Under the pieces are notes generated by a model. That model did no database searches. It was not told where the DNA came from and saw nothing but the letters and a program-made list of their open reading frames with translations. Position numbers and translations under genes: made by a program. Shown piece after piece: positions 16,924 to 26,602 of a stretch of DNA of 64,000 nucleotides; positions within the stretch are counted from its first letter, which is position 1, and each line of letters opens with the position of its first letter. The DNA lies in the NCBI RefSeq assembly GCF_039537665.1, contig NZ_BAABAY010000002.1, positions 617,802-681,801 of the forward strand, read 5' to 3'. The DNA comes from Gaetbulibacter_A aestuarii. GTDB taxonomy: Bacteria; Bacteroidota; Bacteroidia; Flavobacteriales; Flavobacteriaceae.

Positions 16924-17430
16924 TTATTCCGTTTCTACAGGCGCATTGTTACTCCACATACCATAAAGCGAGATCCATTTACCTTCTTGGTTTCTTTGTA
17001 ATATTTCAGTGAATTTTCCTGTATCTACGATGGTATCATTATCAGGACCCAAAAAGCGCAATTCAAAAGTTCCTATTTCGTATCCAAGATCCCCGTCACT
17101 TTTAGCGTCCAAGGTTTTTACACTGGCATCAATAATTCCGGCATCGATAGCGCCTTGCCAATAGGCTCGAATATTTTCCCGACCGGTAACAATATCTTCG
17201 TTTGGAGGTAGGAGCGAGGCGTTTTCATCATATAGGTTAGCCGCTGCAACCGCATCATGTGCTTTTAGTGCTTCAACAAAATCCCTATTCATCTGTCCGA
17301 GTTCCTGAACTGTCGCAGGTTTAGGCATTTCTTGTGGTGATGTTTCTTTTTGTTCTTGTTTGCAATTCCAAAGACTAAGAATACTAAGAACTAAAAAAAT
17401 AGAGGCTAGGGGTTTCAAAAGAGGTTTCAT
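16924..17430 (-). CDS. SnoaL-like/DUF4440 lipoprotein
   Basis: The start is set at 17430 because the protein then opens with a lipoprotein signal (MKPLLKPLASIFLVLSILSLWNC, Cys23); an ORF extension to 17529 adds a non-signal-like stretch. The remaining 145 residues form an NTF2-like/SnoaL domain: NRDFVEALKAHDAVAAANLY, ASLLPPNEDIVTGRENI, YWQGAIDAGI and a C-terminal KWISLYGMWSN. Such domains bind small molecules or act as ketosteroid isomerase-like enzymes. The role here is unknown. Confidence 0.8.
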   Translation of the reverse strand: MKPLLKPLASIFLVLSILSLWNCKQEQKETSPQEMPKPATVQELGQMNRDFVEALKAHDAVAAANLYDENASLLPPNEDIVTGRENIRAYWQGAIDAGIIDASVKTLDAKSDGDLGYEIGTFELRFLGPDNDTIVDTGKFTEILQRNQEGKWISLYGMWSNNAPVETE

Positions 17431-17617
17431 GTTTATACATATTAAGATCTGCCTACTCTTAGTGGTTTTCGGCTTCCCCATCACCATGTAACTGAGGTTA
17501 AATATAGAAATAAGGGTATGAAACCTCACTAATTTTATTTAAAAACACTGGGTTTCAATGATTTAAATATAGGTTATTTAAATGAAAAATATTATATCTG
17601 AGAAAAATATACCTGAG

Positions 17618-18217
17618 CTAAAGTACCACTTGATTATTTTTATGTGTACCCGGGAAAATCAAAGCACTTTGGTTCATGATGATCTGTAAGGCCAGGATCA
17701 TAATGATCTGCCAAAAATTGAATACGTTGAAAAGGCCAAAAGCCCATTCAGGAACCATACTGTTCATGATCAGGATGATTATGGCAAAAAATTGTGTCCA
17801 AAATGTGATCTTGGTTTTTGGAAATTTAAAAACATATTTAAAAAGAAAGAAAACGGCCATAGGTGATAACACAAAGGTAGAAATGGTATAAACCACATCT
17901 AAATTCAAGCCAACAAACAACCGAAACTCTTTTTGAATGCCTAAGGCTACAAAAATCTTGTCCAATATATTAGCGCCTAAAATCCCCACGAAAAAGGCGA
18001 TATACGAAAATGCAACGCACAGCAGAACGCCAATAATCGTTTTGTGTTTTAAATGTTCCAGATTGGTAAGAGCGACAATGAGGCTAAATACAACCGGATA
18101 AACATAAAAATTGGCATCTGTAGCAATTAAAATGATCACTGAAATAATAGGAGAGAAAAGCTTCAAAAGCAATTTCAGTTTGTTTCTCTCTGATTCACTT
18201 TTGATGAAGGTACTCAT
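17618..18217 (-). CDS. Multi-pass membrane protein, unknown
   Basis: The 199-residue product has about five hydrophobic helices (roughly 18-32, 38-50, 60-85, 105-128 and 137-180), short loops and no motif I recognise. It may be a lineage-specific integral membrane protein. It stands alone between two lipoprotein genes on the same strand, with gaps of 187 and 165 nt. Confidence 0.65.
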   Translation of the reverse strand: MSTFIKSESERNKLKLLLKLFSPIISVIILIATDANFYVYPVVFSLIVALTNLEHLKHKTIIGVLLCVAFSYIAFFVGILGANILDKIFVALGIQKEFRLFVGLNLDVVYTISTFVLSPMAVFFLFKYVFKFPKTKITFWTQFFAIIILIMNSMVPEWAFGLFNVFNFWQIIMILALQIIMNQSALIFPGTHKNNQVVL

Positions 18218-18382
18218 AATGGTCTGTGTTATATTCCAGGTGCAGTTGTACCACTAAAGTACTAAATAAATTTTCTAAGCTTTAGAAAAATTCAAATTTT
18301 TTAAACCTAAATAACTCTTTAAGCGCATATGAGTAATGAAACCGCAATAGTTTGAGCTATAAACAAATCAATTAACCAAACC

Positions 18383-19417
18383 TTATTTTTCCACAATTTC
18401 AACCTCAAAAAGTTTATCCCAATCTTTACCGGTAACAAAAATGGTATTGGTTTTTGGGTTATAAGCAATACCGTTCAAAACATCCAGATCAGGATGCTGA
18501 GTAACTTTTCTTCGAAGTGGCGTAAAGTCAATTACCCCGGTTACGGCGCCATTCTTCGGATTAATAATCGCCACACCGTTTTTTTGATAACGGTTAGCGT
18601 AGATCATGCCGTTGATCCATTCTAATTCATTGATCTCAACAATTTTTCCTTTGTTAGTGTAAACTTGAATATGACTTTTTTCTTCTAATGTTTCCGAATC
18701 TAAAATCCAAATATCTTCAGAGCCGTCGCTTTTGTAAATAACCTTACCATCATTACATAATCCCCAACCTTCTTTACTTTGTCCGTACTCAAAACTTTTC
18801 AGCTTTTTAAAACTTTGTAGATCGTAAACAAAACCGCGACCGGCACGCCAGGTAAGTTGGTATATTTTGTTATTTAAAACGGTTAATCCTTCACCAAAAA
18901 AGGCATTCGGCAGATCGATATTTTTTAGAACTTTTCCTGTTTTATAATCTACTTGTCGCAATTTCGATTCTTTATATTGCCCGGTGCTTTCATAAAGTGT
19001 ATCGTTATAAAACTCTAAACCCTGGGTATATGAGGTAATATCATGAGGATATTCATTAATAATCTTATAAGTATAAATTTTTGGCGGTGCATCGTTTAGG
19101 ATCTCAATTCGTGTTTTTGCTTTTTGTTTTTGACCTTCAAAATATACCGTAGCCTCAATAAGGTGTTTTCCAAGTTTAAAATCCTGAAGCGCCGTCTCAG
19201 CAGCAATACGTTGTCCTTCTAAAGTATAAACTATAGAATCAATGGTATGATTCTTTTTATTTTCCAAACTCAGATTAAGTGTTTGGTTTATAGATAGACT
19301 TCCTCGGCTGGCATTAGTGTTTATGCTAAAATCACTTTTTTTATTTCCGGAATTAGAACCACAGCCTATAAAAAAGACGCCTAAAAATATGATTGGTAGG
19401 GCTTTATATAATATCAT
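18383..19417 (-). CDS. Glutaminyl-peptide cyclotransferase (glutamine cyclotransferase) lipoprotein
   Basis: The 344-residue product has a lipobox (FFIGC, Cys19), a Ser/Asn-rich linker, an Ig-like segment (about 30-110) and a five-bladed beta-propeller-like domain with the glutamine cyclotransferase hallmarks PHDITSYTQGLEFYNDTLYESTGQYKES, LTWRAGRGFVYD, EGWGLCNDGK and LNGIAYNPKTNTIFVTGKDWDKLFE. The enzyme turns N-terminal glutamine into pyroglutamate. In Bacteroidota this is important for proteins that gain an N-terminal Gln after signal cleavage, which is very common there. Confidence 0.88.
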   Translation of the reverse strand: MILYKALPIIFLGVFFIGCGSNSGNKKSDFSINTNASRGSLSINQTLNLSLENKKNHTIDSIVYTLEGQRIAAETALQDFKLGKHLIEATVYFEGQKQKAKTRIEILNDAPPKIYTYKIINEYPHDITSYTQGLEFYNDTLYESTGQYKESKLRQVDYKTGKVLKNIDLPNAFFGEGLTVLNNKIYQLTWRAGRGFVYDLQSFKKLKSFEYGQSKEGWGLCNDGKVIYKSDGSEDIWILDSETLEEKSHIQVYTNKGKIVEINELEWINGMIYANRYQKNGVAIINPKNGAVTGVIDFTPLRRKVTQHPDLDVLNGIAYNPKTNTIFVTGKDWDKLFEVEIVEK

Positions 19418-19470
19418 GTTTTTATCAATTTTAAAGCAAGGTATTTATTTAAAATCAGTTTCAAAAATCA

Positions 19471-19500
19471 TTGTGAAAATTTTAAAAGATTGTATCTTTG
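19471..19500 (+). promoter_or_regulatory. SRP RNA promoter
   Basis: TTG (19471-19473), 19-nt spacer, TATCTTTG (19493-19500): a full match to the Bacteroidota promoter. The RNA's first stem starts three bases after the box. Confidence 0.85.
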
Positions 19501-19503
19501 CAC

Positions 19504-19606
19504 GGGCAAGTCCTGCACAACCAGCTCCTGTTGAATCCTCCAGGTCGGGAACGAAGCAAAGGTAGACGGTCGTAGCGGTGTGATGTAGGTAGCTTGCCCT
19601 TTTTTT
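19504..19606 (+). ncRNA. ffs: Signal recognition particle RNA (small bacterial type)
   Basis: The closing stem GGGCAAG (19504-19510) pairs with CTTGCCC (19593-19599). Between them lies the conserved SRP domain IV hairpin: CCAGGTCGGGAACGAAGCAA on the 5' side and GGTAGACGG plus GTAGGT on the other. A T7 run after the stem acts as terminator. The product pairs with Ffh to target nascent membrane and exported proteins. It is transcribed from its own promoter just upstream and is divergent from the cyclotransferase gene. Confidence 0.95.
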
Positions 19607-19658
19607 ATGCCCTTAAGTTTGGTAAATCTTCCTATATTTAAATTCTAAATTTTAACCC

Positions 19659-20462
19659 ATGGGTAAAGTCGTTCTTATAACCGGAGGGTCTTCCGGTATC
19701 GGGAAATCAATCGGGGAATTTTTAAAATCCAAAGATTTTAAAGTTTATGGTACCAGTAGGTCTCCTGAAAATTACAAGGATAGTTTATTTCCTATTTTGC
19801 CTTTGGATGTTACCGATACCATGAGTATTGAAAAGGCTGTAAAGCGCGTGATTTCTATTGAAGATCGTCTTGATGTTTTAATTAATAATGCTGGTGTGGG
19901 AATTACAGGGCCTATTGAAGAAACTCCCGAGGAAGAAATTAAAAAACACTTTGAAACTAATTTTTTCGGACCCATAAATGTCATTAAGGCGGTTCTTCCG
20001 CAAATGCGGAAACAAAATTCCGGACTTATTATTAATGTCACTTCAATAGCTGGGTACATGGGATTGCCATTTCGCGGTTTTTACAGTGCTAGTAAGGGAG
20101 CCTTAGAACTTATTACGGAGGCATTTCGGATGGAAATCAAAGCTTTTAATATTCATTTGACCAACGTGGCTCCAGGTGATTTTGCTACCAATATTGCTTC
20201 CGGACGTTATCATGCACCCGTTTTGGAGGATTCGCCCTATAAAACCTCTTATAAAAATACACTTGATTTAATGAATTCTCATGTTGATAGTGGTAGTGAT
20301 CCTAAGGAAATGGCCTTGGCAGTTTATAAGATTATTCAATCTAAAAACCCTAAAGGCCACTACAAAGTAGGGGACTTTTTGCAAAAATTTTCAATAGTAT
20401 TAAAACGGATTTTACCGGATAAAGTCTACGAAAAAATGTTGATGAAACATTATAAACTCTAG
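19659..20462 (+). CDS. Short-chain dehydrogenase/reductase (SDR)
   Basis: The 267-residue cytoplasmic oxidoreductase has the cofactor motif TGGSSGIG (residues 8-15), structural NNAG near 75, catalytic Ser in NVTSIAG and YSASK with Tyr/Lys near 144-148. An Arg after the second strand (TSRSPENY) favours NADPH. Its substrate is not evident: classical SDRs act on sugars, fatty acyl chains, steroids or aldehydes. The 3' end is convergent with, and three bases from, the following lipoprotein gene. Confidence 0.9.
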   Translation: MGKVVLITGGSSGIGKSIGEFLKSKDFKVYGTSRSPENYKDSLFPILPLDVTDTMSIEKAVKRVISIEDRLDVLINNAGVGITGPIEETPEEEIKKHFETNFFGPINVIKAVLPQMRKQNSGLIINVTSIAGYMGLPFRGFYSASKGALELITEAFRMEIKAFNIHLTNVAPGDFATNIASGRYHAPVLEDSPYKTSYKNTLDLMNSHVDSGSDPKEMALAVYKIIQSKNPKGHYKVGDFLQKFSIVLKRILPDKVYEKMLMKHYKL

Positions 20463-20464
20463 GA

Positions 20465-21895
20465 TTACTGGTTGATCAAGCCTAAGAGTTGTTCTTCAAA
20501 ATGAACAGAAAAAATGTTGGTATTGTTATTCACAATCTTATCGTTATGATTCACTAAGAAGGTTTTGGTCATCGGATAAACTGCCAGATCTTCAGCAGAT
20601 TTCTTCGGATCTTTTAAAAAATATTCATTTGTATAACCAAACCGGTTTTGCTTTAATGCTAATTTTGATTTATCAGAATTCGACAAGTCATCAATGTTTA
20701 TCATGATAAAGTTCACCTCAGGATATTTTTTTCGGAGTTCTTTAATCTTAAAATGACTTTCTCTGAAATGATTGAAATAATCATTGGACCAAAATGATAT
20801 CACTGTAGGTTGTTTTATAACATCATTAATGTTTACATCATGATTGTCATAATTCACCAGTGCTATGTTTGGAAAATCATGACCTATCTGTAAATTTTGA
20901 ACTGCTGTATTAAATCGTTCTAGAGTCTGGTTATTTTTGGAGTTTTTGCTTTTGGCTAAAAAGAAATTCAAAACTTTCTGATTATTATCCAAATTCTTGC
21001 ACTGTGTAAGATAATTTATGGTGAAGTAATACAAGAGGTCGTCCTTCATTTTAGGATTTTTTACCAAACTATCAATCAGTTTTAATTTATCCATATTGTA
21101 GCACAGCGAGGTACGTCCAAAGCTATCCTTATTGGTATGATTGAGATGTTCCTGCAATGCTTCGGTATTAAAACTGTAACGTAAGAAAGCTCTATATAAA
21201 AAATGATCTTTAAGCTTTTCATCATTGTAATCAATATTTTTTCTGTAATCGAAAAAATCATCAGGTAAAGATGCTAGAATTTCTCTTTTGTTCTTACCTC
21301 GGTGTAAAAACGGATAAATTTCCTTACTTGAATAATAACTGTATTCGGCGTTTGTTTTCACAAAATCCTTAAACATCTCTGAAGCACCGTATTTCGCTAC
21401 AAAATCATTAAGTTTTTGCATTTTTGACGCCTTAACAGAATCGATATGACTTATATAATCCTCTGGAGATAATTGACAATAGCTGTACAAACGGGGCTTC
21501 GTTTTCTCGTTTTCAAGAAAATCGTTGATAAGAAAATTGTTGCGTTTTGAACCGATACCTGAAAAAACCAGGGATTCGTCAAATTCCATGGTATTCAAAC
21601 GAATCAACAGGCTATCCTTTGGTTCGAGCATTATCATTTGAAGTTCGCCACCATGATAGAAAGAATAAAGACCTTCTTCTACATGATCAAATTTATACAT
21701 AAAACGATTTTTACCATCGAGCATGATGGTATCGATGGGTTTTTCGTCTTTAGTTAAAATGATATAATTACTTTGAGGATTTACAATTTCACCCCCAAAA
21801 TATGCATAATCGTTGTTAGTGTCGTTTGCCTTATTGGCGCATCCCAGAAAGAGGGCGGACATTACAAGCGAAACTATCGAAATATATAACCTCAT
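20465..21895 (-). CDS. Lipoprotein with a thioredoxin-like domain lacking the CxxC motif
   Basis: The 476-residue product has a lipoprotein signal (Cys19 in LFLGC). An N-terminal beta-rich domain (about 30-115, DUF4369-like) and a helical middle are followed by a TlpA/AhpC-like domain from about residue 330 (FPNIALVNYDNHDVNINDVIKQPTVISFW, ending FLVNHNDKIVNNNTNIFS). Where the redox CxxC should follow FW, the protein reads SNDYFNHF without cysteine. The fold is therefore present, but disulfide exchange is unlikely; a binding or scaffold role is possible. Confidence 0.78.
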   Translation of the reverse strand: MRLYISIVSLVMSALFLGCANKANDTNNDYAYFGGEIVNPQSNYIILTKDEKPIDTIMLDGKNRFMYKFDHVEEGLYSFYHGGELQMIMLEPKDSLLIRLNTMEFDESLVFSGIGSKRNNFLINDFLENEKTKPRLYSYCQLSPEDYISHIDSVKASKMQKLNDFVAKYGASEMFKDFVKTNAEYSYYSSKEIYPFLHRGKNKREILASLPDDFFDYRKNIDYNDEKLKDHFLYRAFLRYSFNTEALQEHLNHTNKDSFGRTSLCYNMDKLKLIDSLVKNPKMKDDLLYYFTINYLTQCKNLDNNQKVLNFFLAKSKNSKNNQTLERFNTAVQNLQIGHDFPNIALVNYDNHDVNINDVIKQPTVISFWSNDYFNHFRESHFKIKELRKKYPEVNFIMINIDDLSNSDKSKLALKQNRFGYTNEYFLKDPKKSAEDLAVYPMTKTFLVNHNDKIVNNNTNIFSVHFEEQLLGLINQ

Positions 21896-22050
21896 AAATC
21901 CGTCTGAATATATTTATCCTTAACAAAAATAAATCTTGTTCTAATAAACTCCTGTTAAGGCGTTGTTAATATTTACTTAACATTGGAGCTATAAACCCTT
22001 TGGAACGTTAAAAATAGCTATTTAAGTTTCGATTAAAGGATTCAATTTTC

Positions 22051-22058
22051 TACTTTTG
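22051..22058 (+). promoter_or_regulatory. -7 box upstream of the ABC-F gene
   Basis: TACTTTTG fits TAnnTTTG, 21 nt before the ATG at 22080. No clear -33 TTG. Confidence 0.6.
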
Positions 22059-22079
22059 CCGAAATATTAAAATAGGGCT

Positions 22080-23705
22080 ATGTTAACAGTATCCAACTTA
22101 TCAGTTCAATTCGGAAAACGCGTGCTTTTTGACGATGTAAATACCACATTTAATAGTGGTAATTGCTATGGTATTATAGGGGCGAACGGTTCCGGTAAAT
22201 CAACGTTTCTGAAAATTATCTCAGGAAAAATGGATCCAACGTCGGGTCATGTTTCTTTAGAATCCGGAAAACGTATGTCTGTGTTGGAGCAAAATCACAA
22301 CTTATACGATGATCATACAGTTTTGAAAACTGTTTTAATGGGAAATAAGCCTTTATTTGAATTGAAAACTCAAATTGATGCTCTTTATGCCAATTACTCT
22401 GATGAAAATGCCGAGAAAATAGGAGAGTTGCAGGTTGCTTTTGAAGAAATGAACGGTTGGAATGCCGACAGTGATGCCGCAGCTTTACTTTCGAACTTGG
22501 GTATTAAAGAGGATTTGCATTACAATTTGATGAGTGATCTGGATGGTAAACAAAAGGTACGTGTGCTTTTAGCTCAGGCATTGTTCGGAAATCCGGATGT
22601 ACTGATCATGGATGAGCCTACAAACGATCTGGATTATGAAACTATTTCCTGGCTGGAAAATTTCCTGGCGAATTATGATAATTGTGTTATTGTGGTATCT
22701 CACGACCGTCACTTTTTAGACGCGGTTTGTACCCACATTTCGGATATCGATTTTGGAAAGATAAATCACTATTCCGGTAACTACACCTTTTGGTATGAGT
22801 CTTCTCAGTTAGCTGCCAGACAGCACGCCCAGCAGAATAAAAAAGCAGAGGAGAAGAAAAAGGAATTGGAAGAGTTTATCCGACGTTTTTCTGCCAACGT
22901 TGCCAAAAGTAAGCAGGCCACCAGTAGAAAGAAGATGTTGGAAAAATTGAATATTGGTGAAATCCGAAGAAGTAGTCGTCGTTACCCTGCTATTATTTTT
23001 GAACGTGAACGTGAAGCAGGAGACCAGATTTTGAATATTGAAGGCTTGCAAGCTTCTCTTGACGGGGAACTTCTTTTTCGAAATATTGATCTGAATCTTA
23101 AAAAAGGCGATAAGGTTGTGGTATTTTCCAGAGATTCCAGAGCCACAACTGCTTTTTATCAGATCATTAACGGAAAAGAAAAGGCTGATGCCGGTAAATT
23201 CCAATGGGGTGTCACTACAACGCAATCCTATTTGCCTTTAGATAATAGTGAGTATTTTAATAATGATCTGTCTTTAGTAGATTGGTTGCGCCAATGGGCG
23301 AAGACGGAAGAAGAGCGCGAAGAAGTATACATTCGTGGTTTTCTTGGAAAAATGATTTTTAGTGGTGATGAAGCCTTAAAAAAATCGAATGTACTTTCCG
23401 GAGGAGAAAAAGTGCGATGTATGTTGAGCCGTATGATGATGCAACGTGCCAATGTATTGATGTTAGATGAACCAACAAACCACCTGGATCTCGAAAGTAT
23501 TACTGCGTTTAATAATTCACTGAAGAATTTTAAAGGGACTATTTTGTTTACCACACATGATCATGAATTTGCGCAAACTGTGGCTAATCGTGTGATTGAA
23601 TTGACCCCTAATGGAATCATCGATCGTTACATGACCTTCGACGAATACATGCAGGATAAAAACATTAGAGAGCAACGCGATAAAATGTACGCCGTTGAGG
23701 CTTAG
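22080..23705 (+). CDS. ABC-F family ATPase (YbiT/YkpA type)
   Basis: The 541-residue product has two ATPase domains and no membrane segments: Walker A GANGSGKSTF near 35-44, Walker B VLIMDEPTNDLD, then a charged linker (ARQHAQQNKKAEEKKKELEE). In the second half come a degenerate Walker A (VFSRDSRATT), signature LSGGEKVR and VLMLDEPTNHLD. The first signature is replaced by MSDLDGKQKVRVLL, as in the YbiT/YkpA branch. ABC-F proteins act on ribosomes; the function of this branch is uncertain. The stop overlaps the convergent DUF2007 gene by four bases. Confidence 0.9.
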   Translation: MLTVSNLSVQFGKRVLFDDVNTTFNSGNCYGIIGANGSGKSTFLKIISGKMDPTSGHVSLESGKRMSVLEQNHNLYDDHTVLKTVLMGNKPLFELKTQIDALYANYSDENAEKIGELQVAFEEMNGWNADSDAAALLSNLGIKEDLHYNLMSDLDGKQKVRVLLAQALFGNPDVLIMDEPTNDLDYETISWLENFLANYDNCVIVVSHDRHFLDAVCTHISDIDFGKINHYSGNYTFWYESSQLAARQHAQQNKKAEEKKKELEEFIRRFSANVAKSKQATSRKKMLEKLNIGEIRRSSRRYPAIIFEREREAGDQILNIEGLQASLDGELLFRNIDLNLKKGDKVVVFSRDSRATTAFYQIINGKEKADAGKFQWGVTTTQSYLPLDNSEYFNNDLSLVDWLRQWAKTEEEREEVYIRGFLGKMIFSGDEALKKSNVLSGGEKVRCMLSRMMMQRANVLMLDEPTNHLDLESITAFNNSLKNFKGTILFTTHDHEFAQTVANRVIELTPNGIIDRYMTFDEYMQDKNIREQRDKMYAVEA

Positions 23706-23941
23706 TCGTTTTGTAATTCACTAAGAAAGCTTTCAACGATTTTAACGGCATTGTCCAATTCTTCTTTATGAACGTGAATTTCCTGAACGGATGGATTGGA
23801 TGCCCCAAAAAGTGGTGTTAAACCACTTCCGGTGCGGTCTTTTATCACAGGAGTAATACCTTCATTTTCTAAAATGTCACTGATGCGTTGTACCGTAATG
23901 AATTCGCCGGTATAAATTTTAATATAATCCTGATGAGCCAT
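23702..23941 (-). CDS. DUF2007 domain protein (putative signal-transducing)
   Basis: The 79-residue protein matches the DUF2007 pattern: KIYTGEFITVQRISDILENEGITPVIKD, then QEIHVHKEELDNAVKIVESFL. The fold is ferredoxin-like. The Pfam label is putative signal transducing protein, but no partner is known. It overlaps the 3' end of the convergent ABC-F gene. Confidence 0.85.
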   Translation of the reverse strand: MAHQDYIKIYTGEFITVQRISDILENEGITPVIKDRTGSGLTPLFGASNPSVQEIHVHKEELDNAVKIVESFLSELQND

Positions 23942-23985
23942 AATAACGTATTTTATCCTGTACTTAAGATACGAAATAAAACGAT

Positions 23986-24012
23986 AAGAGCCCGCTTATA
24001 CAGGCTCTTTTG
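23986..24012. terminator. Hairpin terminator downstream of pheT
   Basis: Stem AAGAGCC/GGCTCTT (23986-23992 and 24003-24009) with a 10-nt loop, in the 91-nt gap between the DUF2007 start and the pheT stop. The U tract is short on both strands. Confidence 0.5.
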
Positions 24013-24032
24013 GTGATAAGAAAAACTTATGA

Positions 24033-26459
24033 TTACCGTAATTCAGCGCCAAGCTGTTTTTCGAAATTGCTTTGTAATTTCTGCATAATCTTGTCTATCT
24101 GCTTATCTGTTAGGGTCTTGGTCTCATCCTGAAACGTAAAACTTACCGCATAACTTTTTTTACCTTTTGGTAAATTTTTACCCTGGTACACATCAAATAG
24201 ATTGATTGCTTTTAATAATTTCTTTTCGGTTTGTTTGGAGATGTTGTAAATCGATTCAAACGTAACCTGATCGCCCACCAATAATGCAAAATCACGACGT
24301 ACTTCAGGATATTTCGTAATTGGTTTAAAGGTAATTTTGTTGCGTTTCACAATATCCAATATCGCATCCCAGTATACGTTTGCATATAAAACCTCCTGAC
24401 TAATATCAAAGTGTTTTAATACGGTTTTCTTAACGATACCGAAATCAACAAGTTTGGTTTTTCCTAACTGAAGCGATAAACCTTCACTAAAAACATCATT
24501 TTCAACCGGATATTCCTTAAATCTGGAAACACCCAGGCGTTCCAGCATACTATTAACAATACCTTTCAAATAGAAGAAATCTCCTTTTTTATTTGGATCA
24601 GTCCAGGTTTCCTGATGGAGATCACCGGTTACAAATAGGGATAAATGCTTGAATTCTTCTCGACTTTCTTTATAATTATGATAGGTCTTACCGAATTCAA
24701 AAAGTTTTAGATCATTCCGTTTTCTATTAATGTTGAAGCTAACCGTCTCCAAACCGGAAAACAATAAACTTTGTCTCAGCACAGAGAGATCGTTACTCAG
24801 CGGGTTCAATATGCTAATGTTGTAGTCTTCTTTCAAACTGTCGCTAAGAGCGATATAATTTGGTGTTGTTAGCGAATTGGAGAGTATCTCATAAAAGCCC
24901 TGTGATACCAATTGATTAGCAACAATATTTTGAATTTTATAATCTTCAAAACGCGTTGTACTGGAAATGGACGCATTGAGTTTTTCAGTGGTTCCAATAT
25001 TATTATATCCATAAACGCGAAGGATCTCTTCAATAATATCTGCTTCTCGCTGTACATCATTTCGATATGCCGGAACAGTTAATCCCAGGCCGGTTTCAGT
25101 AACGTTATTAACCTTGATTTCCAAAGAGGTTAATATCTGTTTTATGGTTTCCTTTGGAATCTCTTCACCAATAAGGTTTTTGGCATTTTCGAAACTCAAT
25201 CGAACCTCAAAATCTTTGATCTTATTAGGATAAATATCAACAATATCACTCGTAATTTCTCCACCGGCAACCTCCTGGATAAGCAAAGTAGCACGTTTTA
25301 AGGCATATTCTGTAATATTTGGATCGATACCACGCTCAAAGCGGAAAGAGGCGTCTGTATTCAATCCATGACGTTTGGCAGTTTTACGAATGCTTACCGG
25401 GTTAAAATAAGCGCTTTCAAGAAAAATACTAGTAGTTTGTTCTGTAACACCGGAATGTTCACCACCAAAAATACCGGCGATACACATGGGTTTTTCAGCA
25501 TCACAGATCATGAGGTCGTCTTCGTGTAATTCACGCTCTACACCGTCCAATGTTGTGAATTTTGTACCCGATTTTAAAGTTTTCACTTCTACGGTATTCC
25601 CTGAAATTTTATTAGCATCAAAGGCATGTAAAGGCTGGCCGAGTTCATGTAACACATAATTTGTAGCGTCTACAACATTATTTATTGGTGTTAATCCTAT
25701 AGCTTTTAAACGGTGTTGCAGCCATTCTGGTGATTCTTTTACTTTTAATCCGGAAATGGTAACGCCGCAATAACGTGGTGCTAATTCTTTGTTCAAAACA
25801 TCCACATCCATTTTCAAAATGCGGCTATCCACTCGGAAGGCACTCACAGAAGGTGTTATAAGTTCCAGATTGATATCTTTTTGCAATAGTCCGGCTTTCA
25901 GATCGCGAGCTACTCCAAAATGGCTCATAGCATCGGCTCGGTTGGGTGTTAAACCAATTTCAAAAACACGATCGTTTTCAATTTTAAAAATCTCCTCACA
26001 AGGTGTTCCGGGTACAAGGTCGGCATCCAATACCATAATACCGGCATGTGAGGTGCCAAGGCCTAATTCGTCTTCCGCACAGATCATCCCCTGACTCTCC
26101 TCGCCTCGTATCTTTCCTTTTTTAATGGTCCAGGGTTCGCCTTCTTCATTGTATAAGGTGGTTCCTATGGTAGCCACAGGCACTTTCTGTCCTGCAGCAA
26201 CATTGGGAGCGCCACATACGATTTGAACCGGCTCGTTGGCTCCTATATCTACGGTAGTTAATTTTAATTTATCGGCATTAGGATGTTTCACACAAGTTAA
26301 AACATGCCCCACAACAACACCTTCCAAGCCGCCTTTAACTGATTGATACAGTTCTAGTCCTTCTACTTCAAGCCCCAGGTCTGTTAATAATTCGCTGGTT
26401 TGTTCGGCGGTCCAATCTGTTTTTAAAAACTGTTTTAACCAGTTGTAAGAAATCTTCAT
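24033..26459 (-). CDS. pheT: Phenylalanyl-tRNA synthetase beta subunit
   Basis: The 808-residue product has full bacterial PheT architecture: an N-terminal tRNA-binding OB domain (VVGHVLTCVKHPNADKLKLT, about 40-150), B3/B4 editing domain (about 210-390), B5 DNA-binding-like domain (about 405-475), catalytic-like core and a C-terminal FDX-ACB anticodon-binding domain (ITKYPEVRRDFALLV onward, about 715-808). It pairs with PheS, which is not in this window, to charge tRNA-Phe. It has its own strong promoter. Confidence 0.98.
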   Translation of the reverse strand: MKISYNWLKQFLKTDWTAEQTSELLTDLGLEVEGLELYQSVKGGLEGVVVGHVLTCVKHPNADKLKLTTVDIGANEPVQIVCGAPNVAAGQKVPVATIGTTLYNEEGEPWTIKKGKIRGEESQGMICAEDELGLGTSHAGIMVLDADLVPGTPCEEIFKIENDRVFEIGLTPNRADAMSHFGVARDLKAGLLQKDINLELITPSVSAFRVDSRILKMDVDVLNKELAPRYCGVTISGLKVKESPEWLQHRLKAIGLTPINNVVDATNYVLHELGQPLHAFDANKISGNTVEVKTLKSGTKFTTLDGVERELHEDDLMICDAEKPMCIAGIFGGEHSGVTEQTTSIFLESAYFNPVSIRKTAKRHGLNTDASFRFERGIDPNITEYALKRATLLIQEVAGGEITSDIVDIYPNKIKDFEVRLSFENAKNLIGEEIPKETIKQILTSLEIKVNNVTETGLGLTVPAYRNDVQREADIIEEILRVYGYNNIGTTEKLNASISSTTRFEDYKIQNIVANQLVSQGFYEILSNSLTTPNYIALSDSLKEDYNISILNPLSNDLSVLRQSLLFSGLETVSFNINRKRNDLKLFEFGKTYHNYKESREEFKHLSLFVTGDLHQETWTDPNKKGDFFYLKGIVNSMLERLGVSRFKEYPVENDVFSEGLSLQLGKTKLVDFGIVKKTVLKHFDISQEVLYANVYWDAILDIVKRNKITFKPITKYPEVRRDFALLVGDQVTFESIYNISKQTEKKLLKAINLFDVYQGKNLPKGKKSYAVSFTFQDETKTLTDKQIDKIMQKLQSNFEKQLGAELR

Positions 26460-26484
26460 AAATCGTAGTCCTTGGATTTATCGG

Positions 26485-26514
26485 CAAAGATAAAATAAAG
26501 GTGTTAGCATTCAA
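26485..26514 (-). promoter_or_regulatory. pheT promoter (-33/-7)
   Basis: On the minus strand: TTG (26514-26512), 19-nt spacer, TATCTTTG (26492-26485), 25 nt before the start codon. The same boxes and spacing as at the SRP RNA gene. Confidence 0.78.
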
Positions 26515-26602
26515 ATAAAGCCAAAATAAAAAATCCTTTTAATCCTTTTTATTTGTGCCGCTATTGTTGTTATTTAGACCTTCTTTTTTAAAAACATAGT
26601 TT

